Source of the DNA: JAWAFC01 sp038890815
Lineage (GTDB): Archaea; Micrarchaeota; Micrarchaeia; Burarchaeales; JACRGF01
Assembly (NCBI GenBank): GCA_038890815.1
Contig: JAWAFC010000011.1
Location: 1 to 26,486 of the forward strand
Length of the DNA stretch: 26,486 nucleotides
Reading direction: 5' to 3'
Positions 6,754 to 13,182 of this stretch are shown piece by piece (positions within the stretch are counted from its first letter, which is position 1; every line of letters starts with the position of its first letter). The notes below the pieces were generated by a model. That model did not search any database. It was not told the origin of the DNA and was given only the letters and a program-made list of their open reading frames with translations. The position numbers and the translations under genes are program-made.

Positions 6754-8114
6754 CCCCTCACCCCCAGCTCACTCCTCAATGTGCGTACAAGCCTCTTTAG
6801 CTTATCGCTGAGCCTCACAGGATATGGAGCTGGCCGCACGAGCCTCCTGCATCCGGCAGGCAGTGCGGCGAGCTGCGCCTTGGCGCGCGCCTGAATTTCT
6901 GCAAGCGTTGGGAGCTCGCCCACCACCCTGCCATCGGCCATCACCCTCTCAAGCAATGGCTCTCCCTCAAGCCTTTCATCCGCCAACCCTATCACATCGC
7001 CCACAAACTTCCCCCCTTTCTTTCTTCTCCAAACCTGCTTTCTGCCAGGCAGCGTCACCTTGTGCTTGCTGAGCTTCATGCGCGGCCCTGCCTCATCCTC
7101 GCACAGCTTGTAGATGCCATTCAATGCCGGCGCATCGCGGCTCGTGCTCATCTCCGTGCCAACCCCAAAGGCATCGATGGGCGCGCCTGCCCTCACCAGC
7201 CTGTCGATGATGTACTCATTCAGATCTCCGCTCGCAAAAATCTTCACATACCGCAGCCCGCTGGCATCGAGGATTTTCCTGACAGCCCTGCTCAGGCTCG
7301 CCAGATCCCCGCTATCAATCCTCACCGCCTGCAGCCTCCTGCCCTCACGCTCCATCTCCTTGGCGACCTCGACAGCGGCCCTGGCTCCGGCAAGCGTGTC
7401 GTATGTGTCGATGAGGAATATGCTGTTGTTCGGGAAAGTGCGCGCGAATGCCCGAAAGGCATCCTGCTCGGTTGCAAAGGACTGCACAAAGGAATGCGCG
7501 ATTGTGCCAGATACCGGAAGGCCCCAAATCTTTCCCGCCAGCACATCGCTCGTGCCCGCGCATCCACCGATGAATGCCGCCCGCGCGCCCTTCACGCCGG
7601 CATCAATGCCATGCGCGCGCCGCAGCCCGAATTCGATGACCGGTCGCCCCGCTGCCGCGCTCACAACGCGCGCGGCCTTTGTGGCGATGGTGGTCTGAAA
7701 GTTAAGTGCATTGAGCACGAATGTCTCAACCAGCTGCGCCTCAATGCGCGGCGCGCTCACTCTGAGCAGTGGCTCGTTGGCAAACACCACCGTGCCCTCA
7801 GGAACAGCCCAAACCTCCCCGCTGAACCTGAACCTCTCGAGAAATGACAGAAAATCGTCGTCAAACCTTTTGAGGGAATCAAGATAGCACAGCGCCTCCT
7901 GCGAGAATCGCGCCTTCTCGAGGAATGCCAGCACGGTTTCGAGGCCCGCCGCGAGCAGAAAGCCCCTGTTTGGGGGCATCTTTCTGACAAACATCTCAAA
8001 ACTGGCGCGCTCGTTGCGCCCGCTGCGGAAATATGCCGCGGCCATGGTCAGCTCGTAGAAGTCGGTGAGCAGTATGATGTCATTCTCCGTTGCCAGCCCA
8101 AGCCGCGCTTTCAT
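6750..8114 (-). CDS. pncB: Nicotinate phosphoribosyltransferase
   Basis: This 454-residue enzyme joins nicotinate and PRPP to give nicotinate mononucleotide, the step after the adjacent nicotinamidase. Family features in order: LLTDFYELTMAAAYF near the N-terminus, GFLLAAGLETVL, the EFGLRRAHGIDAG motif with its conserved His, IDTYDTLAGA, VRIDSGDLASLSR, and the phosphate-binding region ASGDLNEY followed by FGVGTEMSTSRDAPAL. Length is normal for the short archaeal/bacterial NAPRTase form. A longer frame exists upstream, but the ATG at 8114 overlaps the stop of the PHP gene (ATGA) and begins right before the conserved TENDIILLTDFYELT segment. It acts in the cytoplasm as the third gene of the operon that starts at 9165. 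Confidence 0.92.
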   Translation of the reverse strand: MKARLGLATENDIILLTDFYELTMAAAYFRSGRNERASFEMFVRKMPPNRGFLLAAGLETVLAFLEKARFSQEALCYLDSLKRFDDDFLSFLERFRFSGEVWAVPEGTVVFANEPLLRVSAPRIEAQLVETFVLNALNFQTTIATKAARVVSAAAGRPVIEFGLRRAHGIDAGVKGARAAFIGGCAGTSDVLAGKIWGLPVSGTIAHSFVQSFATEQDAFRAFARTFPNNSIFLIDTYDTLAGARAAVEVAKEMEREGRRLQAVRIDSGDLASLSRAVRKILDASGLRYVKIFASGDLNEYIIDRLVRAGAPIDAFGVGTEMSTSRDAPALNGIYKLCEDEAGPRMKLSKHKVTLPGRKQVWRRKKGGKFVGDVIGLADERLEGEPLLERVMADGRVVGELPTLAEIQARAKAQLAALPAGCRRLVRPAPYPVRLSDKLKRLVRTLRSELGVRG

Positions 8115-8725
8115 ACCCTCAGCCCCATCCGCACTGCAAACCTCCGAATCCTGCTCAGCGGGTTTGGCCTCCAGGCCGCGACAAACTTCTTCTTGCGGAT
8201 GCAAGCCAGTATTTCATCCTCGTGCGCCCCGCAAGGCATCACCGTGAAAGCCTCGCCCACCTCGAACGCTGTGTGAGCATCGCTGCCCCCAACCCCCACG
8301 GGCACTTTCATCATCCCCACCACATTGCCCAGCACCGCGCTGCCATTGAATTTTTCTATTGCATCAACGCCGGCAGTGAGGGCGAGCTCACCGAGCGAGT
8401 GCCTGCCCATGGCAAAGGGATGCGCTGCGATGCTCACGCCGCCCTCCTCCCTCACGCGCTCGATAAGCTCATGCACATCGATGCCCGCCGGAAAAGCTCT
8501 CTCAATGCCATACACCACAACATGCCCCTGCGCTGTCGAAACCTCCTCGCCATACAGCAGCACTACCCCGCCAATGCGCCTGGCCCTGCGCCTGAGCTTG
8601 TTGTGGTCGCATATTCCGAGCGCCTCAATGCCCCTCTTGCTCGCGGCCGCGGCGAGCTTGGCCACGCTGTCAAAGGCATCCTCTGAAACATCGGAATGCA
8701 CGTGCAGGTCGATGCGTATGCTCAT
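8111..8725 (-). CDS. PHP-domain metal-dependent phosphoesterase
   Basis: This 204-residue single-domain PHP protein carries the metal ligands in order: HVH near residue 8 (RIDLHVHSDVSEDA), ICDHN near 40, EEVS near 61, AAHP near 100, and GGSDAH near 150. That pattern is shared with histidinol phosphatase, polymerase PHP domains and the YciV/TrpH-type nucleases and phosphatases. The substrate cannot be read from the sequence. It overlaps its neighbours on both sides by ATGA junctions, and its place directly upstream of the NAD salvage enzymes suggests a nucleotide or phosphate ester substrate; that is inference from context. Confidence 0.82.
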   Translation of the reverse strand: MSIRIDLHVHSDVSEDAFDSVAKLAAAASKRGIEALGICDHNKLRRRARRIGGVVLLYGEEVSTAQGHVVVYGIERAFPAGIDVHELIERVREEGGVSIAAHPFAMGRHSLGELALTAGVDAIEKFNGSAVLGNVVGMMKVPVGVGGSDAHTAFEVGEAFTVMPCGAHEDEILACIRKKKFVAAWRPNPLSRIRRFAVRMGLRV

Positions 8726-9165
8726 ACCCTCTTCAGCCTTGCCGCCAGCGTGCCCCCCACGCTGAACCTGATCTCCCGCAGCGAGTTGGCCAGCATGGTG
8801 AGCACCATCTCATCGCTGTTGGCGATGTCTGCCGCCAGCCTTCTGGCCGCGCCCACGCTCAGCGCCTTCCTCAGCACGCCCTCCACCCTCCGCCTCTCTT
8901 CGGGAGTGAAGGGCTGCTCCCCTCTCGAAACCCTCTCCCGTGCCCTCTCGAGAGCGTACTGCAACACCGCAAGCTCCTGCCTGCTCAGGCCTGCTATCGA
9001 CAGCGTTGAGCGCGCTCCGCTCGCCAGCACAGCATCGCGCGTGAGCGCCCGCTCCAGCCATCCTCTGACAAGCCTCAGCTCGCTCTGGCTGAAGCCAGCG
9101 TTGCGCAGCGCGCCAACTATTCTGGCCACCAGCGCGCCGGCCGAGAGCGTTTTTGCCACTGCCAT
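8722..9165 (-). CDS. Helical protein of unknown function, first gene of the NAD salvage operon
   Basis: This 147-residue protein is almost entirely helical, Arg/Ala/Leu-rich, and has no membrane segment, Cys pair or catalytic motif that I recognise. The N-terminal part (ARIVGALRNAGFSQSELRLV) and the middle (LSRQELAVLQYALERARERV) could be small helical bundles. The ATG at 9165 is 25.5 bases from the centre of the TATA element shared with the divergent gene at 9216, so the message is probably leaderless. Its stop overlaps the start of the PHP gene (ATGA), giving tight coupling to PHP, PncB and PncA. A regulatory or scaffolding role is possible but unsupported. Confidence 0.75.
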   Translation of the reverse strand: MAVAKTLSAGALVARIVGALRNAGFSQSELRLVRGWLERALTRDAVLASGARSTLSIAGLSRQELAVLQYALERARERVSRGEQPFTPEERRRVEGVLRKALSVGAARRLAADIANSDEMVLTMLANSLREIRFSVGGTLAARLKRV

Positions 9166-9185
9166 GTCCCTCTGTCTGCGCCTTG

Positions 9186-9195
9186 CTTAATAAAC
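9186..9195. promoter_or_regulatory. Shared TATA element between the NAD salvage operon (-) and yjbQ-NAD kinase (+)
   Basis: CTTAATAAAC at 9186-9195 (GTTTATTAAG on the minus strand) is centred exactly midway between the minus ATG (9165) and plus ATG (9216), 25.5 bases from each. No Shine-Dalgarno is present on either side. The minus-strand reading, with TTTATTA, is closer to the archaeal consensus. Confidence 0.62.
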
Positions 9196-9215
9196 TTGTA
9201 TGCTAAATTTGGCGC

Positions 9216-9605
9216 ATGGCAACGCTTTCATTCAAAACAACGAAAAAAATCGAATTGCTGGACATCACCGAGAGCGTCAGGGAGGTTGTCAGCACGAGCG
9301 GGGTGAGGGAGGGGATATGTCTGGTGTTTGTGCCCCACGCCACGGCCGGGCTGCTCATCAACGAGTGGGAGCCGAGGCTCGTGACCGACATCGAGCGGAC
9401 CATGGCCAGGCTTGTGCCGAGGGGCGACTACGCGCACAATGTCATCGATGACAATGCCGAGGCCCATCTCAGCAACATATTGGTAGGATGCGAGCGCAGT
9501 ATCCCGATCATAGACGGCGATCTGGCGTTGGGCACATGGCAGCGCATCATACTGTGCGAGTTCGACGGCCCGCGCACGCGAAAGGTATTGGTGATATGCA
9601 GGTGA
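9216..9605 (+). CDS. yjbQ: YjbQ/UPF0047 family protein
   Basis: This 129-residue protein matches the YjbQ (UPF0047) fold along its whole length: VFVPHATAGLLINEWEP, the NVIDDNAEAHL segment, and the C-terminal GTWQRIILCEFDGPRTRKV. Some members have been assigned secondary thiamine-phosphate synthase activity; others are simply conserved metal-binding proteins, with the HATAG and AHL histidines as the likely ligands. The ATG at 9216 lies at leaderless distance from the shared TATA. The stop at 9605 is four bases before the NAD kinase start, so the two are an operon. A direct metabolic link to NADP is not known. Confidence 0.88.
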   Translation: MATLSFKTTKKIELLDITESVREVVSTSGVREGICLVFVPHATAGLLINEWEPRLVTDIERTMARLVPRGDYAHNVIDDNAEAHLSNILVGCERSIPIIDGDLALGTWQRIILCEFDGPRTRKVLVICR

Positions 9606-9609
9606 TGGC

Positions 9610-10329
9610 GTGAGGGTGAGAGCGGCTCTCGTGGCCACCAACCCAAAAAAGCCCGAGAGCGAGAGGGTGCAGGCCGAAGTGGAGTCATTTCTGCTCGCGC
9701 GCGGGGTACGCCTTTCCAGAAAGAGACCAGACCTGCTCATCACCATCGGCGGTGACGGCACGCTGCTGTGGAACAAGGAGTTCACGCGCGCGCCCGTGTT
9801 CGGCATAGGCAGCGCACATTCCTTTCTGTGCCAGGCCACTATGGCGAACTGGCGGGAGAGGTTGGAGGCGCTGCTGGCCGGCTTCCGCATCGAAAGGCGC
9901 GCCATGCTGGCCGCCTCACTGAATGGCAAGAGGCTTGAGGATGCGCTCAACGAGTTCGTTGTGCGTGCGGCCGGCCATCGCGTGCTGGCATTCGAGCTGT
10001 GCGCCAGCGGCACATGCATGTCCTTCAGGGCCGACGGCCTCATCTTCTCCACCCCAACGGGCAGCAGCGCCTATGCCTACTCAAGTGGTGGCATAGAGCT
10101 GCCGCCCCACGCGCGTTGCTATGAGATCGTCGCCATAGCTCCCTACCGCCGGGCATTCGAGTACGCCGTGCTCAGCGATGCAGTGCGCAGCACGGCCACT
10201 GTTGTGAGCGAGATGCCGGCCTTTGTGGCCGTCGATGGCCAGTTCGTGCATCCATTTGAGGGCAAGGCCGTGCTCAGAGTGTGGAAGAGCAGCCGCACCA
10301 CCGATTTTGCCATTCCAGAAGATTTATAA
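9610..10329 (+). CDS. nadK: NAD kinase
   Basis: This 239-residue cytoplasmic enzyme phosphorylates NAD to NADP. The diagnostic GGDGT loop is in LLITIGGDGTLLW (about residues 46-58). The NAD-binding TPTGSSAYAYSSGG motif is near 150-163, preceded by FRADGLIFS. NE in DALNEFVVRAA corresponds to the conserved Asn-Glu pair. The length is shorter than many archaeal NAD kinases (about 250-280) but covers both domains. The start is GTG at 9610; another GTG at 9616 is possible. It follows yjbQ by four bases and sits opposite the NAD salvage operon across a shared promoter, which would coordinate NAD and NADP supply. Its final codons contain the TATA box of the next gene. Confidence 0.92.
   Translation: MRVRAALVATNPKKPESERVQAEVESFLLARGVRLSRKRPDLLITIGGDGTLLWNKEFTRAPVFGIGSAHSFLCQATMANWRERLEALLAGFRIERRAMLAASLNGKRLEDALNEFVVRAAGHRVLAFELCASGTCMSFRADGLIFSTPTGSSAYAYSSGGIELPPHARCYEIVAIAPYRRAFEYAVLSDAVRSTATVVSEMPAFVAVDGQFVHPFEGKAVLRVWKSSRTTDFAIPEDL
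10320..10328 (+). promoter_or_regulatory. TATA box inside the nadK stop region
   Basis: GATTTATAA (core TTTATA, 10323-10328) overlaps the last codons and the TAA stop of NAD kinase. It is centred about 26.5 bases before the GTG at 10352, which selects that GTG as a leaderless start for the membrane protein downstream. Confidence 0.55.
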
Positions 10330-10351
10330 CAGCGAAAATCCGAATTCGCAC

Positions 10352-10891
10352 GTGCAGGGCGGACTTGAGGAGACCCCAGGCTCTCCCGACAGCGAGCGCG
10401 TGGCCACAGATGAGGAAAGGCAAGCGCGGAATCCCCTTTTCGCGCTCGCCATCCTCGCAGGCCTATCGTTGCTTCTGCTCGCCCTGCTGGGTGGCGTTGT
10501 CTACTATCTCAGCTTCTACCCGGCAGGGCAGCAGGATAGCTGTGTGATCGAGACGAGCATTCAATGCGTGAGCTGGCGCCTCTCTACAGCCGGCGAGCTC
10601 AAGCTCAAGTTGGCCAATGGCTATGCCAGTGGCATTTTCATAGATGGCGCGGCATGCTCGAGCGACCCGATGTTTGATGGCAGCAATGCCGCACTCAAGC
10701 GGCTGGGGGTTTTTGTGAGAAGTGGCGATGCAGCCGAGCTTTCCATAACCTGTACAGGGCCGAATGGTGCCGCGAGCGCGGGCCTGCCGGGCGAGGGCTT
10801 CGATGGCAAGCTATTCATCGAATACCATCTTGAGGGCGAGCCGGTCGGCAGCCGGGGAGTGCTCGGCTCGTTGAGAACGCGCCGAGCCTAA
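10352..10891 (+). CDS. Single-pass membrane-anchored extracytoplasmic protein, unknown function
   Basis: This protein of about 179 residues has three parts: a hydrophilic, acidic cytoplasmic N-terminus of about 34 residues (MQGGLEETPGSPDSERVATD...), one transmembrane helix (about 36-60, FALAILAGLSLLLLALLGGV), and an external domain of about 120 residues with four cysteines in two close pairs of regions (DSCVIETSIQC, GAACSSDP, SITCTGPNG). The external part is beta-rich and Gly/Ser-rich and ends in a short basic tail. It resembles archaeal envelope or pilin-like domains in general character, but there is no clear type IV pilin cleavage site. The GTG at 10352 is selected by the TATA at 10320-10328; the frame is open further upstream inside nadK. 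Confidence 0.7.
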   Translation: MQGGLEETPGSPDSERVATDEERQARNPLFALAILAGLSLLLLALLGGVVYYLSFYPAGQQDSCVIETSIQCVSWRLSTAGELKLKLANGYASGIFIDGAACSSDPMFDGSNAALKRLGVFVRSGDAAELSITCTGPNGAASAGLPGEGFDGKLFIEYHLEGEPVGSRGVLGSLRTRRA

Positions 10892-10892
10892 A

Positions 10893-10900
10893 TTTTTATA
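10893..10900 (+). promoter_or_regulatory. TATA box for the thioredoxin-fold gene
   Basis: TTTTTATA at 10893-10900 begins right after the stop of the membrane protein gene. Its centre is about 36 bases before the ATG at 10933, so transcription would start near 10922 and leave a leader of roughly 10 bases without a Shine-Dalgarno. Confidence 0.5.
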
Positions 10901-10932
10901 GTTCTTGTGACAAAATTTGATCGGGCGACCGT

Positions 10933-11232
10933 ATGGAACCCGTGTTCATCGAAGTGCTGACCTCGCCAAACTGCCCGCACTCCCCGCGCGCCTTGCGCGT
11001 GGCGAGGAAAATAGCCGGCAGGCGGTTCGGCGTGCCCATCATACTGCGCGAGGTGAGCCTGGCCACAGCTGAGGGCGCGGCGCGCGCCCAGCAGTTCGAG
11101 ATCAGCGCTACCCCAACAATCGCGATAAATGGCAGGATAGCTTTTGTCGGCGTTCCACAACCAGACGAGCTCGCCAGAGCGGTCGAGGAAACAATCAAAT
11201 ACCAGAGCTACCGCAACTCCTACTTCTTTTAG
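10933..11232 (+). CDS. Small thioredoxin/glutaredoxin-fold protein with CPHS active site
   Basis: This 99-residue thioredoxin-fold protein has the active-site loop TSPNCPHSPRAL after the first strand (Cys14) and the cis-proline loop SATPTIAINGR near residue 58. The second cysteine of a CxxC dithiol is Ser, so it should act as a monothiol redoxin, or bind a ligand or metal, rather than as a classic disulfide reductase. Length and overall pattern match the archaeal mini-thioredoxin/glutaredoxin-like group (TSPNCPYC in dithiol relatives). It is cytoplasmic. Its stop overlaps the convergent gene at 11229 by four bases. Confidence 0.82.
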   Translation: MEPVFIEVLTSPNCPHSPRALRVARKIAGRRFGVPIILREVSLATAEGAARAQQFEISATPTIAINGRIAFVGVPQPDELARAVEETIKYQSYRNSYFF

Positions 11233-11615
11233 CTTGCATGCATTTTGCACATCCCCCTCACGCTCCAAGGCTTCATCGGAGGGGCAAGCTCGAGCGGGAC
11301 CACCAAAAACGCGCCCTCAGCGCTGCAGAGCCTATTCACGGCATCGATGAGCTCTCTGAAAACATCGACCGGAAACTTCTTCTCCCTGAAAGCTGCCGAA
11401 AGCATGGCCGCGCGCTCAGCGCTCTCCTCTCTGGTGAATAGTGTGCCGTGCATGCGCAGCGTGCCCACACCATAGTCAGCCAGATATGCGAACCCCACCA
11501 CGAGACCATCCCCCCGCGCGCTCACATCGGTGAGCTCTATGGTGACCTTGACACTCCTCGGGCGTCCATCTCCCCTGCTCGCCTTGGCATAGCTGATTTT
11601 TCCGCCCAATATCAT
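11229..11615 (-). CDS. Conserved archaeal protein of unknown function (SecB-like general shape)
   Basis: This 128-residue soluble protein has an N-terminal half made of beta strands (VKVTIELTDVSARGDGLVVG, then FAYLADYGVGTLRMHGTL). A helix follows (ESAERAAMLSAAFREKKFPV), then another helix with a conserved-looking Cys (IDAVNRLCSAEGAFLVVPLE), and a LAPPMKP end. This order (strands, a charged helix, a helix ending in a Pro-rich segment) recalls a family of small archaeal hypotheticals ending in LPPPIPLP-type motifs and looking somewhat like SecB; I give that as a resemblance only. It lies five bases downstream of the membrane protein gene and is probably the last gene of the taw1 operon. Confidence 0.72.
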   Translation of the reverse strand: MILGGKISYAKASRGDGRPRSVKVTIELTDVSARGDGLVVGFAYLADYGVGTLRMHGTLFTREESAERAAMLSAAFREKKFPVDVFRELIDAVNRLCSAEGAFLVVPLELAPPMKPWSVRGMCKMHAS

Positions 11616-11619
11616 GCTC

Positions 11620-12222
11620 TCACGCGAAAAACTCGTACCTCATCCAGTGCAGTATGGCCCACACGACCACATAGCCAACAAAGGCCTGGGCATAGCCCCA
11701 GCCAGCCCCGTATACCAGCAGGCCGCTGAGCGCCAGCACCCATTCCCCGAGCGTGCCGAAAATTGCAAATAGCGCAGTGTCAAATGCGCTGAATACAACA
11801 TCCCTTTTTCTCGGAAGATAGAGCGCCCAGCCCGCCCCTCCAAAAAATGCAGCGATGGCGAGCTCGGCCGGCAGAGGTCCGAGTGGCAGATAGCTCCCCT
11901 TCGTTCTCCACAGCCCCGACCACTCGCCCACGAGCTGTGCCAGCACTGCCAGCACGAGAAAGACTGCGCCCACGCGCAGCGCATTCCTCAGCGCCTTGAG
12001 CCTCAGCTCAAACCTCCCGAGCTGTAGCTTGACTTCGAGCGCGAAGAAGGCGAGCGCGAGCACGGCGAGGATTGGCCATATGGGCCGGCCGAGAGGCAGC
12101 ACCGAGAATGCCACCGCCAGCGCGCTGAAGCTCCACAACAGCATGAAAAAAGCCCACTTCGGATCCTTAAGCGAAAAGCTCTCCCGAGCCGCCCGCACCT
12201 TTCTCCGAGCCAACCCCATCAC
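11620..12222 (-). CDS. Polytopic membrane protein, unknown function
   Basis: This 200-residue protein has a basic N-terminus (MMGLARRKVRAARESFSL) and about six hydrophobic segments: near residues 23-42, 47-64, 82-101, 118-135, 147-170 and 175-193. Charged loops between them are positively biased (ALRNALR, LPRKRD). No transporter or enzyme motif is evident. The ATG at 12222 overlaps the end of taw1 by 56 bases, an unusually long same-strand overlap. A downstream in-frame ATG in the first helix would remove the overlap but shorten the first membrane segment. It is probably co-transcribed with taw1, with no functional link visible. Confidence 0.7.
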   Translation of the reverse strand: MMGLARRKVRAARESFSLKDPKWAFFMLLWSFSALAVAFSVLPLGRPIWPILAVLALAFFALEVKLQLGRFELRLKALRNALRVGAVFLVLAVLAQLVGEWSGLWRTKGSYLPLGPLPAELAIAAFFGGAGWALYLPRKRDVVFSAFDTALFAIFGTLGEWVLALSGLLVYGAGWGYAQAFVGYVVVWAILHWMRYEFFA

Positions 12223-13150
12223 CCTTCAAAATCCTCTTTTCAACGGCTTCCTCATCCCTGCACAGCAGCACAGCCTTACTGACTCTGTTCTCATCAGTAT
12301 ATAAATAATTGGTTTCACGCGCCAGCGCACGCCCCAGCTCCCTCACCTCCTCGAAAGATGGCTGGCACTCCGCGCCCAGCCTCAAAGTGCTGTAACCAAC
12401 ATGCATATAGCTTTTGAGCTCAACGAACATCGGCGAGCCCAGGCGTACCAGCGCAGCCCACTTTTCCGGCGAGTGCAGGTTGTACGGCTTCACCAGCGTC
12501 AGCCTCATCACCGTTCTGCCCTTTTTCTCCGAAAGCGCTCTCAGCGATGCGCTGAAGCGCTCCCATGCATCGGGCAGCATGGGCCGCCCAAGCATGGCAA
12601 AGCTCTGCCTATCGGGCGCGATGGCCGAAACATAAAGCTGTGTGGGCTCAATTTTCTGAATCATGTGAGGGTTGCTGCCATTCGAGACTACAAACGTGGT
12701 CATGCCCCTGGCGCGAAAGCCAGCGATGAGTTCGGGCAGCTTGCTGTACATGGTTGGCTCGCCGGCCAGGCTGATGGCAACGTGCGCTGGTCTCATGGCC
12801 TCAGCAAGCAAGCCCCTCTCCACCCTCTTCTCCCCCCCATACCCACTGAGCATTGTCCTCTGGGCTGCCAGCGCGCCCTGTATGATCAGCTCGGGCTCAT
12901 CCTGCCCGCTCAGCACCGGAACAAAATCGCCCACCCTCCAGCAGAATAGGCAGTTCTGGGTGCATGAGGCCACACAGGGCGTGAGCTGGAGGCATCTGTG
13001 GCTGGCTATGCCATAGAACTGCTGTTTGTAGCATCCCCCCTTCCCCAGCAATGCCCTCCTCGTCCAGAGGCATAGCTTGGCGGCCGCGTTGTTGCCGATG
13101 AGCTTGTACTTCTGCCTTCTGAGAACGCGCGCGAGCTCCTCTGAAACCAT
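12167..13150 (-). CDS. taw1: tRNA 4-demethylwyosine synthase (radical SAM)
   Basis: This 327-residue radical SAM enzyme converts N1-methylguanosine-37 of tRNA-Phe to 4-demethylwyosine using pyruvate. The signature is LTPCVASCTQNCLFCWR: the SAM-cluster CxxxCxxC is CTQNCLFC, and the preceding Cys with others (GKGGCYKQQFYG, SHRC) can serve the second cluster of the archaeal family. Downstream motifs are HVAISLAGEPTMYSKLPELI, FVVSNGSNP and LYVSAIAPD, all typical of TYW1 C-terminal domains. There is no flavodoxin domain, as usual for archaea. It diverges from endA with only 33 bases between start codons. It leads an operon with two uncharacterised genes. Confidence 0.93.
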   Translation of the reverse strand: MVSEELARVLRRQKYKLIGNNAAAKLCLWTRRALLGKGGCYKQQFYGIASHRCLQLTPCVASCTQNCLFCWRVGDFVPVLSGQDEPELIIQGALAAQRTMLSGYGGEKRVERGLLAEAMRPAHVAISLAGEPTMYSKLPELIAGFRARGMTTFVVSNGSNPHMIQKIEPTQLYVSAIAPDRQSFAMLGRPMLPDAWERFSASLRALSEKKGRTVMRLTLVKPYNLHSPEKWAALVRLGSPMFVELKSYMHVGYSTLRLGAECQPSFEEVRELGRALARETNYLYTDENRVSKAVLLCRDEEAVEKRILKGDGVGSEKGAGGSGELFA

Positions 13151-13154
13151 GCTG

Positions 13155-13162
13155 ATTATTTA
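13155..13162 (+). promoter_or_regulatory. TATA box for endA
   Basis: ATTATTTA at 13155-13162 is centred 24.5 bases before the endA ATG (13183), which gives a leaderless message. It sits only five bases from the divergent taw1 start codon. Confidence 0.55.
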
Positions 13163-13170
13163 GTTTTTGC

Positions 13171-13180
13171 ATATAAAAAA
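13171..13180 (-). promoter_or_regulatory. TATA box for taw1
   Basis: On the minus strand this reads TTTTTTATAT, with TTTATAT at 13171-13177 centred about 24 bases from the taw1 ATG at 13150. It lies immediately upstream of the endA start codon, so the two promoters are nested face to face and cannot easily be occupied together. Confidence 0.6.
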
Positions 13181-13182
13181 TC

